Origin: Caenorhabditis remanei
Taxonomy: Eukaryota > Nematoda > Chromadorea > Rhabditida > Rhabditidae
Length of the DNA: 64,000 nucleotides
NCBI RefSeq assembly: GCF_010183535.1
Contig: NC_071332.1
Location: 12,152,001 to 12,216,000 of the forward strand
Reading direction: 5' to 3'
Each line of letters starts with the position of its first letter. Position 1 is the stretch's first letter. A program made the position numbers and the translations under genes. The notes below the pieces were generated by a model. The model had not been told where the DNA came from, did no database searches, and saw only the letters and a list, made by a program, of their open reading frames with translations. Shown one piece after another: positions 23,741 to 36,800 of the stretch.

Positions 23741-24681
23741 ACGGTATGAAATAAAACAGCGATGAACAGGATCTGCGTTTTTAGAGCAATGATAAAATGA
23801 GTAAAAATCATTCGGGAAAAAAGGTTGTTCGCAACTCGCAAGTGGAAAGATAATGTTAATGTTACCGAACTGTAAACCCTAGTCAAATTCCAATATTCAT
23901 AAAAAGAACTGCACATCTTTCTTCATGGTTATTGTGGTTTCCGTTTTGCAGGAGAATGGCTACTAAGTTGAAAACGATGAATACAATCACTCTGTACAGT
24001 TTTACTCATTTTCTGGATACTGTAGCCAAAGTGATTTTGACAGAATTTGCACTCACAGCGAGAATCTATCTATGATTTCGAAGATTCTTGAAACTCGCCC
24101 AACAAAGATTATGAGAAGACACACTTTCAGTACCTGAAAATCAGTTTAACAGTAATTTCTCTTAGTGCCGTTCAGTGAATTCATCTGAATCGCTCATTCA
24201 TTTTCTTTGAAGATGATCTGATAAAGAATTCCAAACCAATGTAAACGTTCGATGTAATCTTCAAAAAAGATTGGAAATCCCCCCTATCACTTATGTCCGA
24301 ATTTCAAAACTCTTGACTCGCAAAGCCTCTAATCTCTAAATATCCGGTGCTTCCCCCATATCTTCATTCCCTTCTTTTTTTCATTTACACCGTCATCATC
24401 ACCATGTTAGAGTATGTATCCTCAAGGAATTCCTTCTCATTTCCATATCTAGGAAAATAAATATGCGTATATAACATATATAATTTGACACGCAATCCAT
24501 TACACACGCACTGGTAAGGCGAGTGAAGAGTCTCTTTTCTCTTACTCTCTTTCGAAAAACTTTAGTTTTTGCCTCTTCCTCCTCCCCTTTTTCTCTTTTC
24601 GTTGTCCCGGCAACCCACTCATTCGTATCTCGAAAAAGAGAAAGAAGGGCGCCCTTCCTTTTATTTTCAAACACCAAACAA

Positions 24682-24827
24682 TACTGTGAAAAAAATAAAG
24701 TTTGGCCAAGGATTTTCAAAAAAAATTTTCGCGCCCAAAACACTTTAGTGCATTTGTGAACTAAAGTGTTTTGGGCGCGAAAATTTTTTTTGAAAATCCT
24801 TGGCCAAACTTTATTTTTTTCACAGTA
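24682..24827. repeat. near-perfect palindrome with 66-bp arms, TA-flanked
   Basis: Arms 24684-24749 and 24760-24825 are exact reverse complements by eye. Each begins ctgtgaaaaaaataaagttt at its outer end and surrounds a 10-nt loop. Both ends are flanked by TA, consistent with a Tc/mariner-type target-site duplication, so this is probably a small non-autonomous hairpin element. Confidence 0.85.
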
Positions 24828-25289
24828 GTACCCTTTGTACTCTTTTTATGTCTGCAACCTCTCTCTTTTCTATTGGATTTCTTTTAAATTGGTTCGGTGG
24901 TTCACTCAGGAGTTCCCTTTTTTGAGTTTTGGAGAACTCTGTTATACTTTTAGGTGGCAGATCTTGGAACATTTCAGCGTCATCTATTCATAAGACTATT
25001 CAGATATTACATACATATTTCCGGAATCTCCACTATTCGTTTTACTCCTTCCAAATTCAGCTTCTGAAACGTTTGTGTCTAAATTTATTTTAATCTGATC
25101 CCATTCTGTTTCAATCCTAATTCCAATCAAAAAATTACCTCCCATTCTTCAATTTTTCTCGGATTACCTTAATCCTCTTGATCCATGATTTCTACTATTT
25201 ATGTTGCTTTTTTTGCTTTTGACCTGCTTCCTCGCATTTTATTCCTTTTTTAGGAGGTAATTTCAACTTTTTAGATACATACAACCAAT

Positions 25290-28200
25290 ATGAACATGTC
25301 ATTGATAGACGCGTTGGATCGACACGAGAATGACAAAATTCAGCAAATTTTGGAGGACAATCCGGTATGATTTTTGTTTTTCAGAGGAGTCCAAAAAGGC
25401 TAGAGAGAGAAAAACAAACGCGAGTGCATTCTCACGAGACATGTAATTATGGGGAAAAAGAGTATTTTGGTTGTGGAGTGACTTTAGGTCTACGAAGCAG
25501 ATGAATTTTCATTTTATTATAGTTCTAGTAGCTCCAACAGAGAGAAGTAAGCAATGAAAAAATAATCAGCAATGTGGGCGAGTTGGTAATTATTAATGAG
25601 CTATTAGTCAAATTACACGTGTAGAAGTTGGTGAAAAAACAGGAAATAGCAATGCACTCGGAATTCAGACTTGAGACTCTTGAGTATATAATGTGTACTC
25701 TTACTTACAGGACGAAGTCAGATATAGAAACGAAGAAGATAAAGTGGCCATCCACTATGCTGCCTCAGATGGTGACTTGAATGCATTGAAGTTGATATTT
25801 CTAGCTGACCGGACTCTTGTAGATGTCAGAGATGGAACAAAGTAAGGAACATAATGAGATTGATCTAGTCTAGGAAGTATTATTTCAGACAGACTCCCCT
25901 TCTGTGTGCTGTCATGTCAGGAAGAATCGAGAATGCAGAGTTTCTTGCGAACAATGGAGCAGATGTTCATGCGATTGATGAGAATGGAAGGAATGCTGTA
26001 CATTGGTCTGTTGTTAGTGGACAGGTCAGTTCTATAAAGGTGACACTCAGAAAATCTTGAAAACTTCAGTTAGAATCATTGAATTGGTCGATTGCAAAAG
26101 GAGTTGATCTGCAAGCTCAGGATAACGATGTAGGTGTTCCTTCGAAGTTGTAAATCCACAAATTGTTCTTTTCAGCAAGAATGTACCCCACTTCACTACG
26201 CCACATGCAACGAGGACACTCCCCCAGAAGTCTCTCAAGCCATCATAGTAACACTATTGAAGCATGGAGCAAAACCGAATCCGGTGGATACAGATGACCG
26301 TACTCCAATTCATTGGTGCAGTAGTAATGGGAATCTAGAAGCGATAAAAGCTCTATACAATTCTGGAGGCGATTTGACTTGTAGAGATAAACAAAACTTG
26401 AATATCCTCCATTGTGCAGCAAGTCATGGATATCATGAAGTAATTGAATTCGCAATTCGAAATGTTGATAGACCAATCATTGATGACATCGACAAAGCAG
26501 GTCACTCTGCTCTATTCTATGCAATTTCATTTGGACATTATGAAGCTGCATTGAAGTTACTCCAGAACAAAGCAAACCCGAACCATCAAGATCAACGACT
26601 CGCCACAGCTGCTCACAGTGCTGCGTCGAAGGGACAGATGAGAATGTTGAAACTTCTGAAACAGTTCAACGCCTCATTTGATATCCAGAATTATAGAGGA
26701 GATTTACCATTTCATGAAGCAGTTATGGTCGGTAGTAAGGATGTCGTCGAGTGGCTGCTGGCAGTAGATGAATCTGTATTGGATATACCCAATCATAGTG
26801 GAAGAACTGCATTACATCTAGCAGCTTCTGTTGGAAATCTGGAAATGGTTATTCTGTTGTGTACGAAGAAATGTTTTGTGGATCCATTGTGTACTAGAGA
26901 TGTAAAGAGCTCAATGTAAGATGCTTCCAAACTCTCAAATTGGGTTTTTTCAGAACGAAATTCTAACGCCGCTAGACCTTGCAGTCCGACAGAGACATGA
27001 AGCAGTCGTCGAATATCTCACTAAACTTTGTCGTGCGAAACGAAGCAGCGAGTTTTCAGCAGAATACGTGGAAAACTGGAAAATGAATTTCGAGGCGATG
27101 ATAGCGGAGGCGAAAAGAAAACGAAATGAGTTCATTGCCGAGCAGAAGAGTAAGAGAAGACCATCAACAAGTGATGGAGTCGTTGCGAGTGAGAGGAAAA
27201 GAGAGATTGCTGATGTTGGGGTGAATACTTCGGTAAGTTGTTTGAGTGAGGAGGAGATATTTTAAAACTTTAAAATACAATTATTGAAGCAATAAGTAAG
27301 TTTTCAGCAACGAAGTATCAAATCTGCTGACTCGAACACTGTCAAACGAAAGTACTCAAAGTCAACATCAGTTACAAATCTAATGGAAGTTCCTTCCATT
27401 CCTAAGAAAGAGCTGGAAGCACTGAAAGAGTCCATTGAGAACGGGCAGAGATTAGTGGATGAGGATGATGACGATTTGCAGAATATTGACATGTTGGATA
27501 TTGACGACGAGTTTGAGGTGAATTGGAAGAATACTGAGCTGGAAGAAAAATGAACTTTTACTCTTTTCAGAACCTGCCGCCAATATCCGATTCTTCTGAA
27601 TCATGTTCTTCTTCAGATTCTGAACCCAACGATTCAGATGATGACGCTGATAAAAGTGATGATGAAGACGTTGCAAGAAAAGTTACGGTACAAGAAGTCA
27701 AATCTGCGGTGGCAACGAATAAGAAACCAAAGAAAGAAGTGAGGATTGAGACAGGAAAGAACGGAAAAAAGGTGTGAGAAGAAATCAAGAAGAGAGCTTA
27801 CATTTAGTTTTTTCAGAAATCCTCCACGGCTTCTCATGGTACTTTAGTGATGCGTGTGAGGCGTGAACCAGAGATTGGAAGTGACGGTGGTGACGTGGAT
27901 ATTTATGATGATGGAGAGGGTCAACCAAGTGATGACGAAGAGAAGAAGAAGGAAAAGGAGAAGGAGATGGAGTCCAGTGAGTTTCCGAATCAAAAGTTCA
28001 TAAACTATTCCTTCTGAATTCCAGCTACAGTATCCAACCGTCGCTACGTCCACGAAAGAGCGATATTCCAAGAGTTGACTCACTTGAAAAGAATGCAGAT
28101 TCAGTATGGAAAGGTAGTGATTGCACGAAAGAATGCGAAGGCACTCTTGCGAAATTACTACCACCCAACTGAACAGGTGACCTGATAATAGTACATTAGA

Positions 28201-31200
28201 ATACATATAACGCATTCTCTGTAAGACTCGAGCATGGTCACTGTAGGTAGGGGCGTAGGGCGGCTAAGTTAGCTACAGTTTTGAAACTTCCAAAGAAGGT
28301 ATATGAGGACATGTGCAACACATGTGCACAATATTGGGTCGCAGTTCCGGGTTACTGTAGTACGGTAGGTGCTCATAGGTCAAAAAATGAACTTTTTGAA
28401 AATTGATCGGGGAAAGCTGAAATTTTTAGCATATATTGAATACAAATAGAGTATTCATTTCGCAAAGTTTCAAAATTTTTTAAACTTTTTCAACCGAGTT
28501 ATGGTCAAAAAACACACTTTTTTGACCGATTTTTTGAGAAAATCCAAAATTAGGATTCTTAATCGGAATTTCCCCATTCCAAAATTTTTATTTTCACATT
28601 TGTTATTAATTTTCCTATCAATTAAAAAAAATTCATCAAAAAAAACCTCGTCTAAAGGGTTGAAATCCAATCGAGAAAAAACAAAAAAAATGTTTTTTTT
28701 GAGATTTTTGAAATTTTGTTTTAGAATTGCGTAGTCCTTGTAATTTGCAACATTTTTTGTATTAACACTTATGTCTTAACTCTCTATCATCACCTAGAAA
28801 TCTTGAATTTAGTGCAATTCTTCAATTGAGCGGCGTGTGACTTCCAGCTGTCGCGAAAGAGCGACATACACAAAATAAATGTTTTTGTTCAAGTAATTTT
28901 ATGATTGGGCTTTGTTTGACAATAAACTGTTTACAGTAGAAGACAATCCGGTACGTTTTTCATTTACAAAGTTGTGCATAAGTTCAAGTAATATCTCACA
29001 TGAGAATCTCTTGCGTTGGGAACCACAGATCATGATATTTTTTTTGTAAAAGACATAACTTGGTCTTACTAAAAAACTCCTAAAGTAGTAGCGGCGTTCT
29101 CCCAAGTTTTGCTAAAAAAATCGATTTTTTGTTTTTTGGAAAAATTTTTAGTCGACTCACTTTGGCTCTTCATAACTTCTGTCATTTTCAATTTTTTTAA
29201 AAGATTTTTTTTGCAAATGGTTGGTAAAGACATGTTCTTTATTTTTGCTTATTAAATTATAGAGCTACTACCTTGTCGGAATGAGATAATTTAGGAACTA
29301 CTTTTATTTTGGAAAAGCGTTCTCAAGAGACCGAGTCCATTTTATCATTTGACGGATGATGCAAGTTCACACACTCAAATGTAGATCAAACCAACAAAAT
29401 AAGATTTACTTTGAATTTTAGACTCCTTTACAGGTTATTTAAGTATCACTACCCTACATATGCTCTACTCAACAGAAGAATCGTTCGACCCTCTGTTTTT
29501 TCCAAAACTCAGATTTGGGTCATTTTTTAGAAAAAGAACATTAAAAGTGTTTTAAATTGAAATGGAAATCAGGCCACTGTGTTCTTTTTCCCATCACGTG
29601 ACCTAAAAATAAAAAATTCAAAAACAAATTGGTTTTAGGGTAGTGATACTTAAATAACCTGTAAAGGAGTCTAAAATTCAAAGTAAATCTCATTTTGTTG
29701 GTTTGATCTACATTTGAGTGTGTGAACTTGCATCATCCGTCAAATGATAAAATGGACTCGGTCTCTTGAGAACGCTTTTCCAAAATAAAAGTAGTTCCTA
29801 AATTATTTCATTCCGACAAGGTAGTAGCTCTATAATTTAATAAGCAAAAATAAAGAACATGTCTTTACCAACCATTTGCAAAAAAATCTTTTAAAAAAAT
29901 TGAAAATGACAGAAGTTATGAAGAGCCAAAGTGAGTCGACTAAAAATTTTTCCAAAAAACAAAAAATCGATTTTTTTAGCAAAACTTGGGAGAACGCCGC
30001 TACTACTTTAGGAGTTTTTTAGTAAGACCAAGTTATGTCTTTTACAAAAAAAATATCATGATCTGTGGTTCCCAACGCAAGAGATTCTCATGTGAGATAT
30101 TACTTGAACTTATGCACAACTTTGTAAATGAAAGACGTACCGAATTGTCTTCTACAGTAAGTAGTTTATTGTCAAACAAAGCCCAATCATAAAATTACTT
30201 GAACAAAAACATTTATTTTGTGTATGTCGCTCTTTCGCGACAGCTGGAAGTCACACGCCGCTCAATTGAAGAATTGCACTAAATTCAAGATTTCTAGGTG
30301 ATGATAGAGAGTTAAGACATAAGTGTTAATACAAAAAATGTTGCAAATTACAAGGACTACGCAATTCTAAAACAAAATTTCAAAAATCTCAAAAAAAACT
30401 TTTTTTTTGTTTTTTCTCGATTGGAGTTCAACCCTTTAGACGAGGTTTTTTTTGATGAATTTTTTTTAATTGATAGGAAAATGAATAACAAATGTGAAAG
30501 TAAAAATTTTGGAATGGGGAAATTCCGATTAAGAATCCTAATTTTGGATTTTCTCAAAAAATCGGTCAAAAAAGTGTGTTTTTTGACCATAACTCGGTTG
30601 AAAAAGTTTAAAAAATTTTGAAACTTTGCGAAATGAATACTCTATTTGTATTCAATATATGCTAAAAATTTCAGCTTTCCCCGATCAATTTTCAAAAAGT
30701 TCATTTTTTGACCTATGAGCACCTACCGTACTACAGTAACCCGGAGCTGCGACCCAATATTGTGCATACGTGTTACCGAAGGTCCATAGTACATGTTTAT
30801 ATAACAAACTTTGCCTAGTACCTCTGTTGCTCGAGACTTACAGAGAACGCGTTATATATGAATGGTCCTGTTCGGTAGAGCGCGGTTGTGTTTTCCAATT
30901 TTTGATGTTGTGTGAAAGTGATAGGGGTGTTTTGCTGAAAATTGTACGTAGATTATTGTCGGCTTCAATATCATTCAATTGATAATTTGCAGGTCCAAGA
31001 AAAAGTTCTAGTCCGATCTCTTATTTCCAATTTCTGCAAAATGCATAATTTGGACGTTCGAAATTTTAAGTTCACTTCATTTTACGCTTGGGAGAGATTC
31101 TTATATGGTATGTGATTTCATGAGGATTCAGATAAGTTTTCAGATAGTATTCATCAATTTCAGATGCACTCTCTGAGCAATTGAAGATTATTTATTTGGA

Positions 31201-31514
31201 AGAGAGAGAACGATTAGCAGAAACGGAATCAGAAATGAAACCGAGTGCGACGATGAAATTGAATAAATTTGGTGAGTTGCTTTCACAGTTTAAATGACTT
31301 CCCAGTATTCTGGAACATTTCAGATTCGAAAATTCGTAACAGTGTTCCAATTAATGACAAATTCCATGACATGCAACGTATTTACACTCATGCTGCAATC
31401 TCCCACAAATCCTCATTGTCAAAGCCACGTGGCACCTCAGCTGCTCCATCGAAAGAGATTTCATCTCGGAAGCGGTGCGACTGTCTTGAAAAGCATAAAC
31501 ATCTTTTTCTCTAA
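25290..31514 (+). CDS. nphp-2: inversin/NPHP-2-like ankyrin-repeat protein
   Basis: Thirteen exons (25290-25364, 25711-25841, 25889-26024, 26070-26129, 26176-26901, 26954-27232, 27308-27517, 27571-27771, 27817-27976, 28025-28176, 30993-31107, 31164-31271, 31324-31514) total 2544 nt, 847 residues. Residues about 5-420 are roughly ten ankyrin repeats (examples: KVAIHYAASDGDLNALKLIF, CTPLHYATCNEDTPPEVSQA, GRTALHLAASVGNLEMVILL). Then come a basic helical segment (AMIAEAKRKRNEF), acidic Ser/Asp runs near 550-580 and a charged C-terminal half (ERAIFQELTHLKRMQIQYGK) with an IQ-like stretch. This layout fits inversin (nephrocystin-2), a ciliary scaffold; in C. elegans NPHP-2 marks the middle segment of cilia. 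A different ankyrin protein is possible. TTTTTAG lies 15 nt before the ATG, a likely trans-splice site. The 2.8-kb intron 10 contains a giant palindrome. Confidence 0.72.
28326..30766. repeat. giant palindrome, arms about 1.13 kb, inside a gene intron
   Basis: Left arm about 28326-29456 and right arm about 29636-30766 are inverted copies with only scattered differences. For example gggtcgcagttccgggttac (left) matches gtaacccggagctgcgaccc (right). The spacer of about 180 bp is unique. Weaker inverted similarity continues outward (ataacgcattctctgtaag at 28206; cttacagagaacgcgttat at 30837). Each arm encodes the same short open frame starting MGERRYYFRSFLV, which is symmetrical duplication and not evidence for a gene. 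The whole element is in intron 10 (28177-30992) of the ankyrin gene. Confidence 0.92.
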
Positions 31515-31910
31515 TCTCAAATGATTTTCAGAATAACAAAACCGTGGTATTAATCTTATATAGTGGAATGATTTGTGTGTGTTTGTGTGCCACCATCTGA
31601 TTCATGATGTAGAAAGAGAGAATGAAAGTCTACTTATTTTCATTTATTCAAGCAAAATCACCCAATATCATTCCGGAATGCATATCTGTATATTTATTTG
31701 TTTATCTATTGTAATTATTTATATTGATAGCCTATCGATTATCTTATTTCGAGTGTCCAGATGAATATTTATTTATTTTTATGAAGTTTTTTTCTAGGCA
31801 GAAATATTGCTTTCAAGCATTTTCGATGTGTATCGCGAATTTCAATCTCGTTTCCTTACAAGAAAACCCGAAAGATTCCAATTTCCGACCTTTTGATTCT
31901 TTCAAAGAAA

Positions 31911-31925
31911 AATAAAACATTTATT
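31911..31925. terminator. back-to-back poly(A) signals of convergent genes
   Basis: AATAAA on the + strand (31911-31916) fits the ankyrin gene about 400 nt after its stop codon. TTTATT (31920-31925), AATAAA on the minus strand, fits the GT92 gene 24 nt after its stop. The two hexamers are three bases apart, so the mature 3' UTRs would overlap. Confidence 0.65.
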
Positions 31926-31948
31926 CAATTGATTAAAAAAAAAGAAGT

Positions 31949-33878
31949 TCAAAAACCCGAAATACCAGTATTTTCGTTATCAATAATTTGAGATTCATTT
32001 CTGAAGTTACAATCAAGAAGTCGTCGTTCGAATCGGTTGAATATCCACGGCGGAATTTCTTCGCAGTGAATCATTCTCTGATCGTAAACATACTTCACTC
32101 TTTTCAACACAGCAGCTGTCAGTCTTTTTTCAAATGATTCCTCAAGGCGAGTCTCTATTAGACTTCCGTTGTAGAATGTTCGCCAGTTACTGTTCAGTTT
32201 ATTCTCGTCTACGGATCGATAGTGTCTGAGTTCAGAAGTTATGTTTTGAGTCTTCATCTTCTAGTGCCCTCACCTAACATACGCAAATCTTTTGGACACT
32301 GACATCACTTTTGTTTCATCAAACTGTCTACATGACCAATGATAAAACAGGAGAGCAACCATTTCAGGTCGGACGATTCCTTTTAAATTATACCAACTGA
32401 TTTCAGTCGTTTGATTGTATTTCAAAAACATCATATCGGCTAGAAGTTGTTCTTCACTTTTGAATTTCTCTGGAAGCTCTTCAAATTTCAGAACTCTATT
32501 CGAGCTTAAACTGATTTCTGAGAATGCTGGTGGGATGGATCTGAAAAACTTTTGGATTTAGAAAATATATTATAGCTGAAGAAATACCTCATAAAATGAA
32601 TGAAATTGTTAGGACCATTATAAATTAACCGTTCGTCAATATCCATGTTAATAACCCATTTCGAATGAAATCGACTACGATGATGACATTCCTGGAAACC
32701 GAACTTTGTTGTTTCTTCCAGACAATTCCATCGAAAATATTGAAATACTCACATGTGTCTGAATCAAATGGAACATCCATCCCAACTTCACATATTCCAT
32801 AAAATATTTTGTCGATTCTGCCAATCCTAATCTCTCATAATCATCTACAATCTTTCGGTCATAATCATTCATATTGAACAATGTGAAATAGAACATTGAG
32901 GTGCCCTGAATCAGACGAATTTCAAACTTCTTAAAAACATGAAGGCTCACTAATAATCGATAGTGTTCCACGTACTCAACGACTTCCAACCATTTACTTT
33001 CTGGGCCATAGAGTGGACCAACACAGACAGATAGCTCGTGAACTGGCTCTGTAAAAATTTAATTTTTGAAAAGCTCCTCCTCTTCTCTTTTTTCAAAATT
33101 CCAACTGACGCTCATACGCTCTGAAGATGAGAGGAATCGGTTCTTGTGGTTCAACGTCATCATCAAAACTGAGGCTGACATATTCAGCTCCATATCTCCT
33201 TGGACAGGTTACCACTGTCAATGGAACTACACGAGATTTGAAACGAGATGATGGGATTTCTCGTCGATTACAGTCATAGTAAAGACAGGTGGCGCGTTTT
33301 CTGGAAAATAAAAATTTGAAAAATAAAATTTGTGATCAAATTTTCCGAATACGCCTACCCGTATGTATGAAAAGCAGTTGTAACTATGGAAATCTGATCG
33401 GGATAGACGAATGCGGAGAGCAAGCGGGATTCAGCGTCAAGAATGTTGTGCTGAAAGCTATGAATGATTGAAATAATATCAATCTATTCCTACATGTGAT
33501 CCAATTCTCCTTGTTCTCCACTGCTCAAATTCAGCTGCATGTGGGAGAGAGTTTGTGGTCTTCTTGTTCCACTCCGGAACCATACATTTTCGAGGAACTA
33601 TTCGGCTGAAAGTTTTTGATTTTGAATTCAAAAGTTCTTCTGGAATGCCCAGTATTAATAACAGTAAACATTAATGTTCACATAGTGAAACTTCCACAAC
33701 AACTACAAAATCAGACAGATCAACCTCACCTATGACCCAATCCTTCCACAATATACGAATCCTCACTGTCCTCTTTCAGACGTGTCCTCTGGAGAAATAA
33801 GAGCCAAGTAAAGAAAACCACTAGAACGAGAATAATTAGTTTTCGACGGTTCGCTCCTCTCATTTCAAGGGATTCCAT
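31949..33878 (-). CDS. GT92 (DUF23) family glycosyltransferase, type II membrane protein
   Basis: Nine minus-strand exons (33730-33878, 33494-33605, 33359-33450, 33110-33300, 32951-33048, 32753-32905, 32588-32691, 32274-32540, 31949-32225) sum to 1443 nt, 480 residues. A short cytoplasmic N-terminus (MESLEMRGANRRK) precedes one membrane anchor (LIILVLVVFFTWLLFL), the usual Golgi topology. The GT92 core follows: CLYYDCNRREIP, then HELSVCVGPLYGPE with WLEVVEYVEHYRLLGTSMFY. The metal-binding DxD lies in NMDIDERLIY (Asp282, Asp284), and KRFAYVRHYRS comes near the end. In C. elegans the characterised member GALT-1 transfers galactose to core fucose of N-glycans; the substrate here is unknown because the family is large. 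An alternative ATG lies five codons downstream. The last intron is only 48 nt. Confidence 0.88.
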
Positions 33879-36800
33879 CTGACCGTCTTCTGTTGAAATT
33901 TTAATCGTTTTTGCCTTGCCGTCTCATTCTACACCTAGCAGATAACAATCTGCGGAACGGGAAAATGAAGTTGCCGGATGCTGTTGAAGCTACTTTTTGT
34001 TCCGTAAGATATTGGAGTGGTCAAGGGAAATAGAGGAAGAGGAAAATGATAGTTTGTAGTAGGTGGTATTCGGATATTCAAACATTAATACAGACCGACC
34101 AATGGAGCACGGGAGACTTCAACTATTTATAGTTGTTTTCTGACTCATCAGGGACTATTTTACCATCATGGTACATTTTTCGAATCGCAATGATCAAAAT
34201 TAATGCAGATCTGGAAATCCATAAACTTTAAATCTCCACTACAGTAGTTTCCTTCTTCATCATCTTCTCTCCAAGTTCAAGAACATTTTTGCCGAAACCA
34301 AAAAGTGGAATACTCCATTTTCAACTTCATTTTTATCTTCACTCACTCCATGTTTTTGCCCATTTCATTTTTCTACACCTTGCAGATAAAGATCTTCTGG
34401 AACGGGAAAGTGAATGAAATGCCATTGAAAAATGGTCTGAAGACGCAGAGAAGCTTCTTTTTATTCCGCTAAAGACACTTTTTGAATTGATCTCTAGATT
34501 GTGAATAGAACGAAATTTGGTGACGCAGTGAAAAAATGTGAACGTGAAAAGGAGAAACCTGGGAAGGTATTGAACAACTGGAATGCAGTGATACTAACTA
34601 GAGCGGGAAAATTTGCGACATGTGGATGATTTTCATGTGATCCTTTACGGGAAGTTTGAGTACCAGATTGTACTGCACTCAAGAAAACCAGCAGATAAAC
34701 TCAATAAAGAGAGCTGCAACATTCAAGACGACCAATTTTCTGAAATTTTATCCCAATTGAGTCATACAAATTTACTTTTTCCAGACAAACAATAAAAAAT
34801 ATTTTCATTTTTCTGTTTCCCTCTACATTTGATTTTTATTTCCTTTCTGCTCCCTTTTTTCTCTGACCCATTTCCAGACTTCCTTTCCAGTGCCCCTATT
34901 TTCAGACTGACTCATTCTTAAATTTGTTCCCTCTCTTGTTTCCCTTTTTTGGTTTTATTTCTATTATGAATGCATGGACACAAAATGTGAAGAAGTGGCC
35001 GTGTCCTAGTATAGTGTCTTTTTCATTCATTTTTTATATTATTTTCTGGTTCTTCTTGGTCAAAAGAGACAAATTGGACGAGTGTTCTGAGATGAGACAA
35101 TGAGTTGGGTATTTACTTCTAGATCATGTCTGAAAAGATGATGAGGGAATAAAATATTATGCGATTCGAGGCGGCAAGGTATTTTTTGAGAACCATTGAG
35201 CCTTCTATCAGTTTTCTTTTTTTAACTTCTGTCATTGTTTTTTCCAAGTTGTCAATCATCTTCTTCAGTTTTCTTTCAGGGGTCCAACCACATATCTATC
35301 AACGACCAGGCAGTTCTCCATGACACAGAACTCATATTTCTTCTTTGCAGACTTTCCAACGTTTCTAGTTTGATCTGAATCCACTTGACTCTTCGTCCAA
35401 TCCAATCAAAACCAATTTACCCTTCGATTCATTCCCAATAATCGGTTTTCTTCTTCTTCTCAAGTGGAGAGCATATATACCCATCTCTTATCTTTTATCA
35501 CACCTTTCGTCCCTACATCTATCCCTTTTATCTTCACATTTTCTCTTCGCCAAATTGATTGAATTGTTTGTTTGTCAATAAAAAAAAGAAGGAAAATGTG
35601 ATGGAGGTGTTGAGAAAAGAGAAACAGATTTTGAACACATGGTGGTTTTTCTGATGGTCATTCCGATTTTTTTCCGTTTTGTTTTTCGATTTCTGAAGGT
35701 CTTTTTGTTTAGGAAATTGTTAGTAAGATGCGAATAATAAGGCGAGATAAGACTTTTTGTGAGAAAATAGTTTGATCACTGAGTTAGAACTACTATGTAT
35801 TTCATATATTGGAAACTTTTTCATCGATAAGAATTATGTTGTTTTCTTTCATCAGAAAGCTATCAATATGATCTATAATTTGCAATTATAGGTAGTTTCA
35901 GATGCCGATTTCCAAACTTTCAGCGTCTGTTGAGTTTTTTTGAAGTTGTTCCAGCTCATGCTTGTTTATCTGTTATCATTCTGTTTATCCGAATGTCGAT
36001 CCATCTGTTTCTCATTTCCCTTCTTCAAAAATCTTCTTCTCAACATCTTCATCTACTTCCTTCTTCCACCTCATCAGTTCCTTCCTCTATCCCCTCGTCT
36101 TTTTCATCTCCCTTCCTAATTTGTGTTGCTCCATCTACTTCTACTATTCACTTATCTGCTCTCCCTCCCTCTAAATACATACCTTAAGTTGTCAGTAGTC
36201 GTCGTTTTCAGAGTCTCCACAAATTATTCCGCCTTTCGTTTTTTTTTTCGGAAGGCTTTGTCCATTTTTTCTCTTTTTTTGCGCGTCAACGAGTTGTCTG
36301 AATGACTAATTCTAGACAACTTCTTGTCACTCAAACCTTACTTTTTCCTGCAGCTTTCGTATTCTTTTCCTCTTGTTTTATTCTAGTTCTGCTGGAAATC
36401 GCTGAGCGTTTTCCTTCTTTTGTATTTTAGTATCGTAAATAATGAAGAAAGATCAGACGTGGAAGTTCAGACATAAATAATATATAATATTCCAGCAACA
36501 AAGATACTTTTTCATCCAAAGTACAAAAAAAGAAGAATGTGACTTGCTTTGAAACGGAAAAGAAAAGAGTTATGAAATTCTTTTTATTGCTCCTTCCCAT
36601 CCATTCGTCTTCTTTTTATTGTTTTCTTCATGTTCCTTGTTTCTATATTTTCTTGTTCCTTTTTCAATAGTTTACTTTCTTTTTGTTGAGAAAACCAAGA
36701 CTATCCAGATCTGATTCAGACTTATACCTGCTACCTCTGTACATCTATTTCTGGATTATTTGACCTATTCCATTCTTTTTTTGCAGCTTCCTTTTTTAGG

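Larger units (their letters stand above)
16013..25289. other. 9.3-kb gene-poor interval
   Basis: No exon with recognisable protein sequence was found. From about 16.3 to 23 kb the + strand is purine-rich. From about 24.2 kb to the ankyrin gene it becomes pyrimidine-rich, so the bias flips near the point where divergent transcription of the Ig gene and the ankyrin gene would be expected to start. Two inverted-repeat elements lie at 23348-23740 and 24682-24827. Untranslated 5' exons or long 5' introns of either neighbour could be present. Confidence 0.5.

Noticed and set aside
28899..30192. Twin 68-codon open frames (28899-29105 minus, 29986-30192 plus) with the same peptide
   Set aside because: They are mirror copies within the palindrome arms, with no domain, and lie in an intron. 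Identity follows from the inverted repeat, not from selection on protein.
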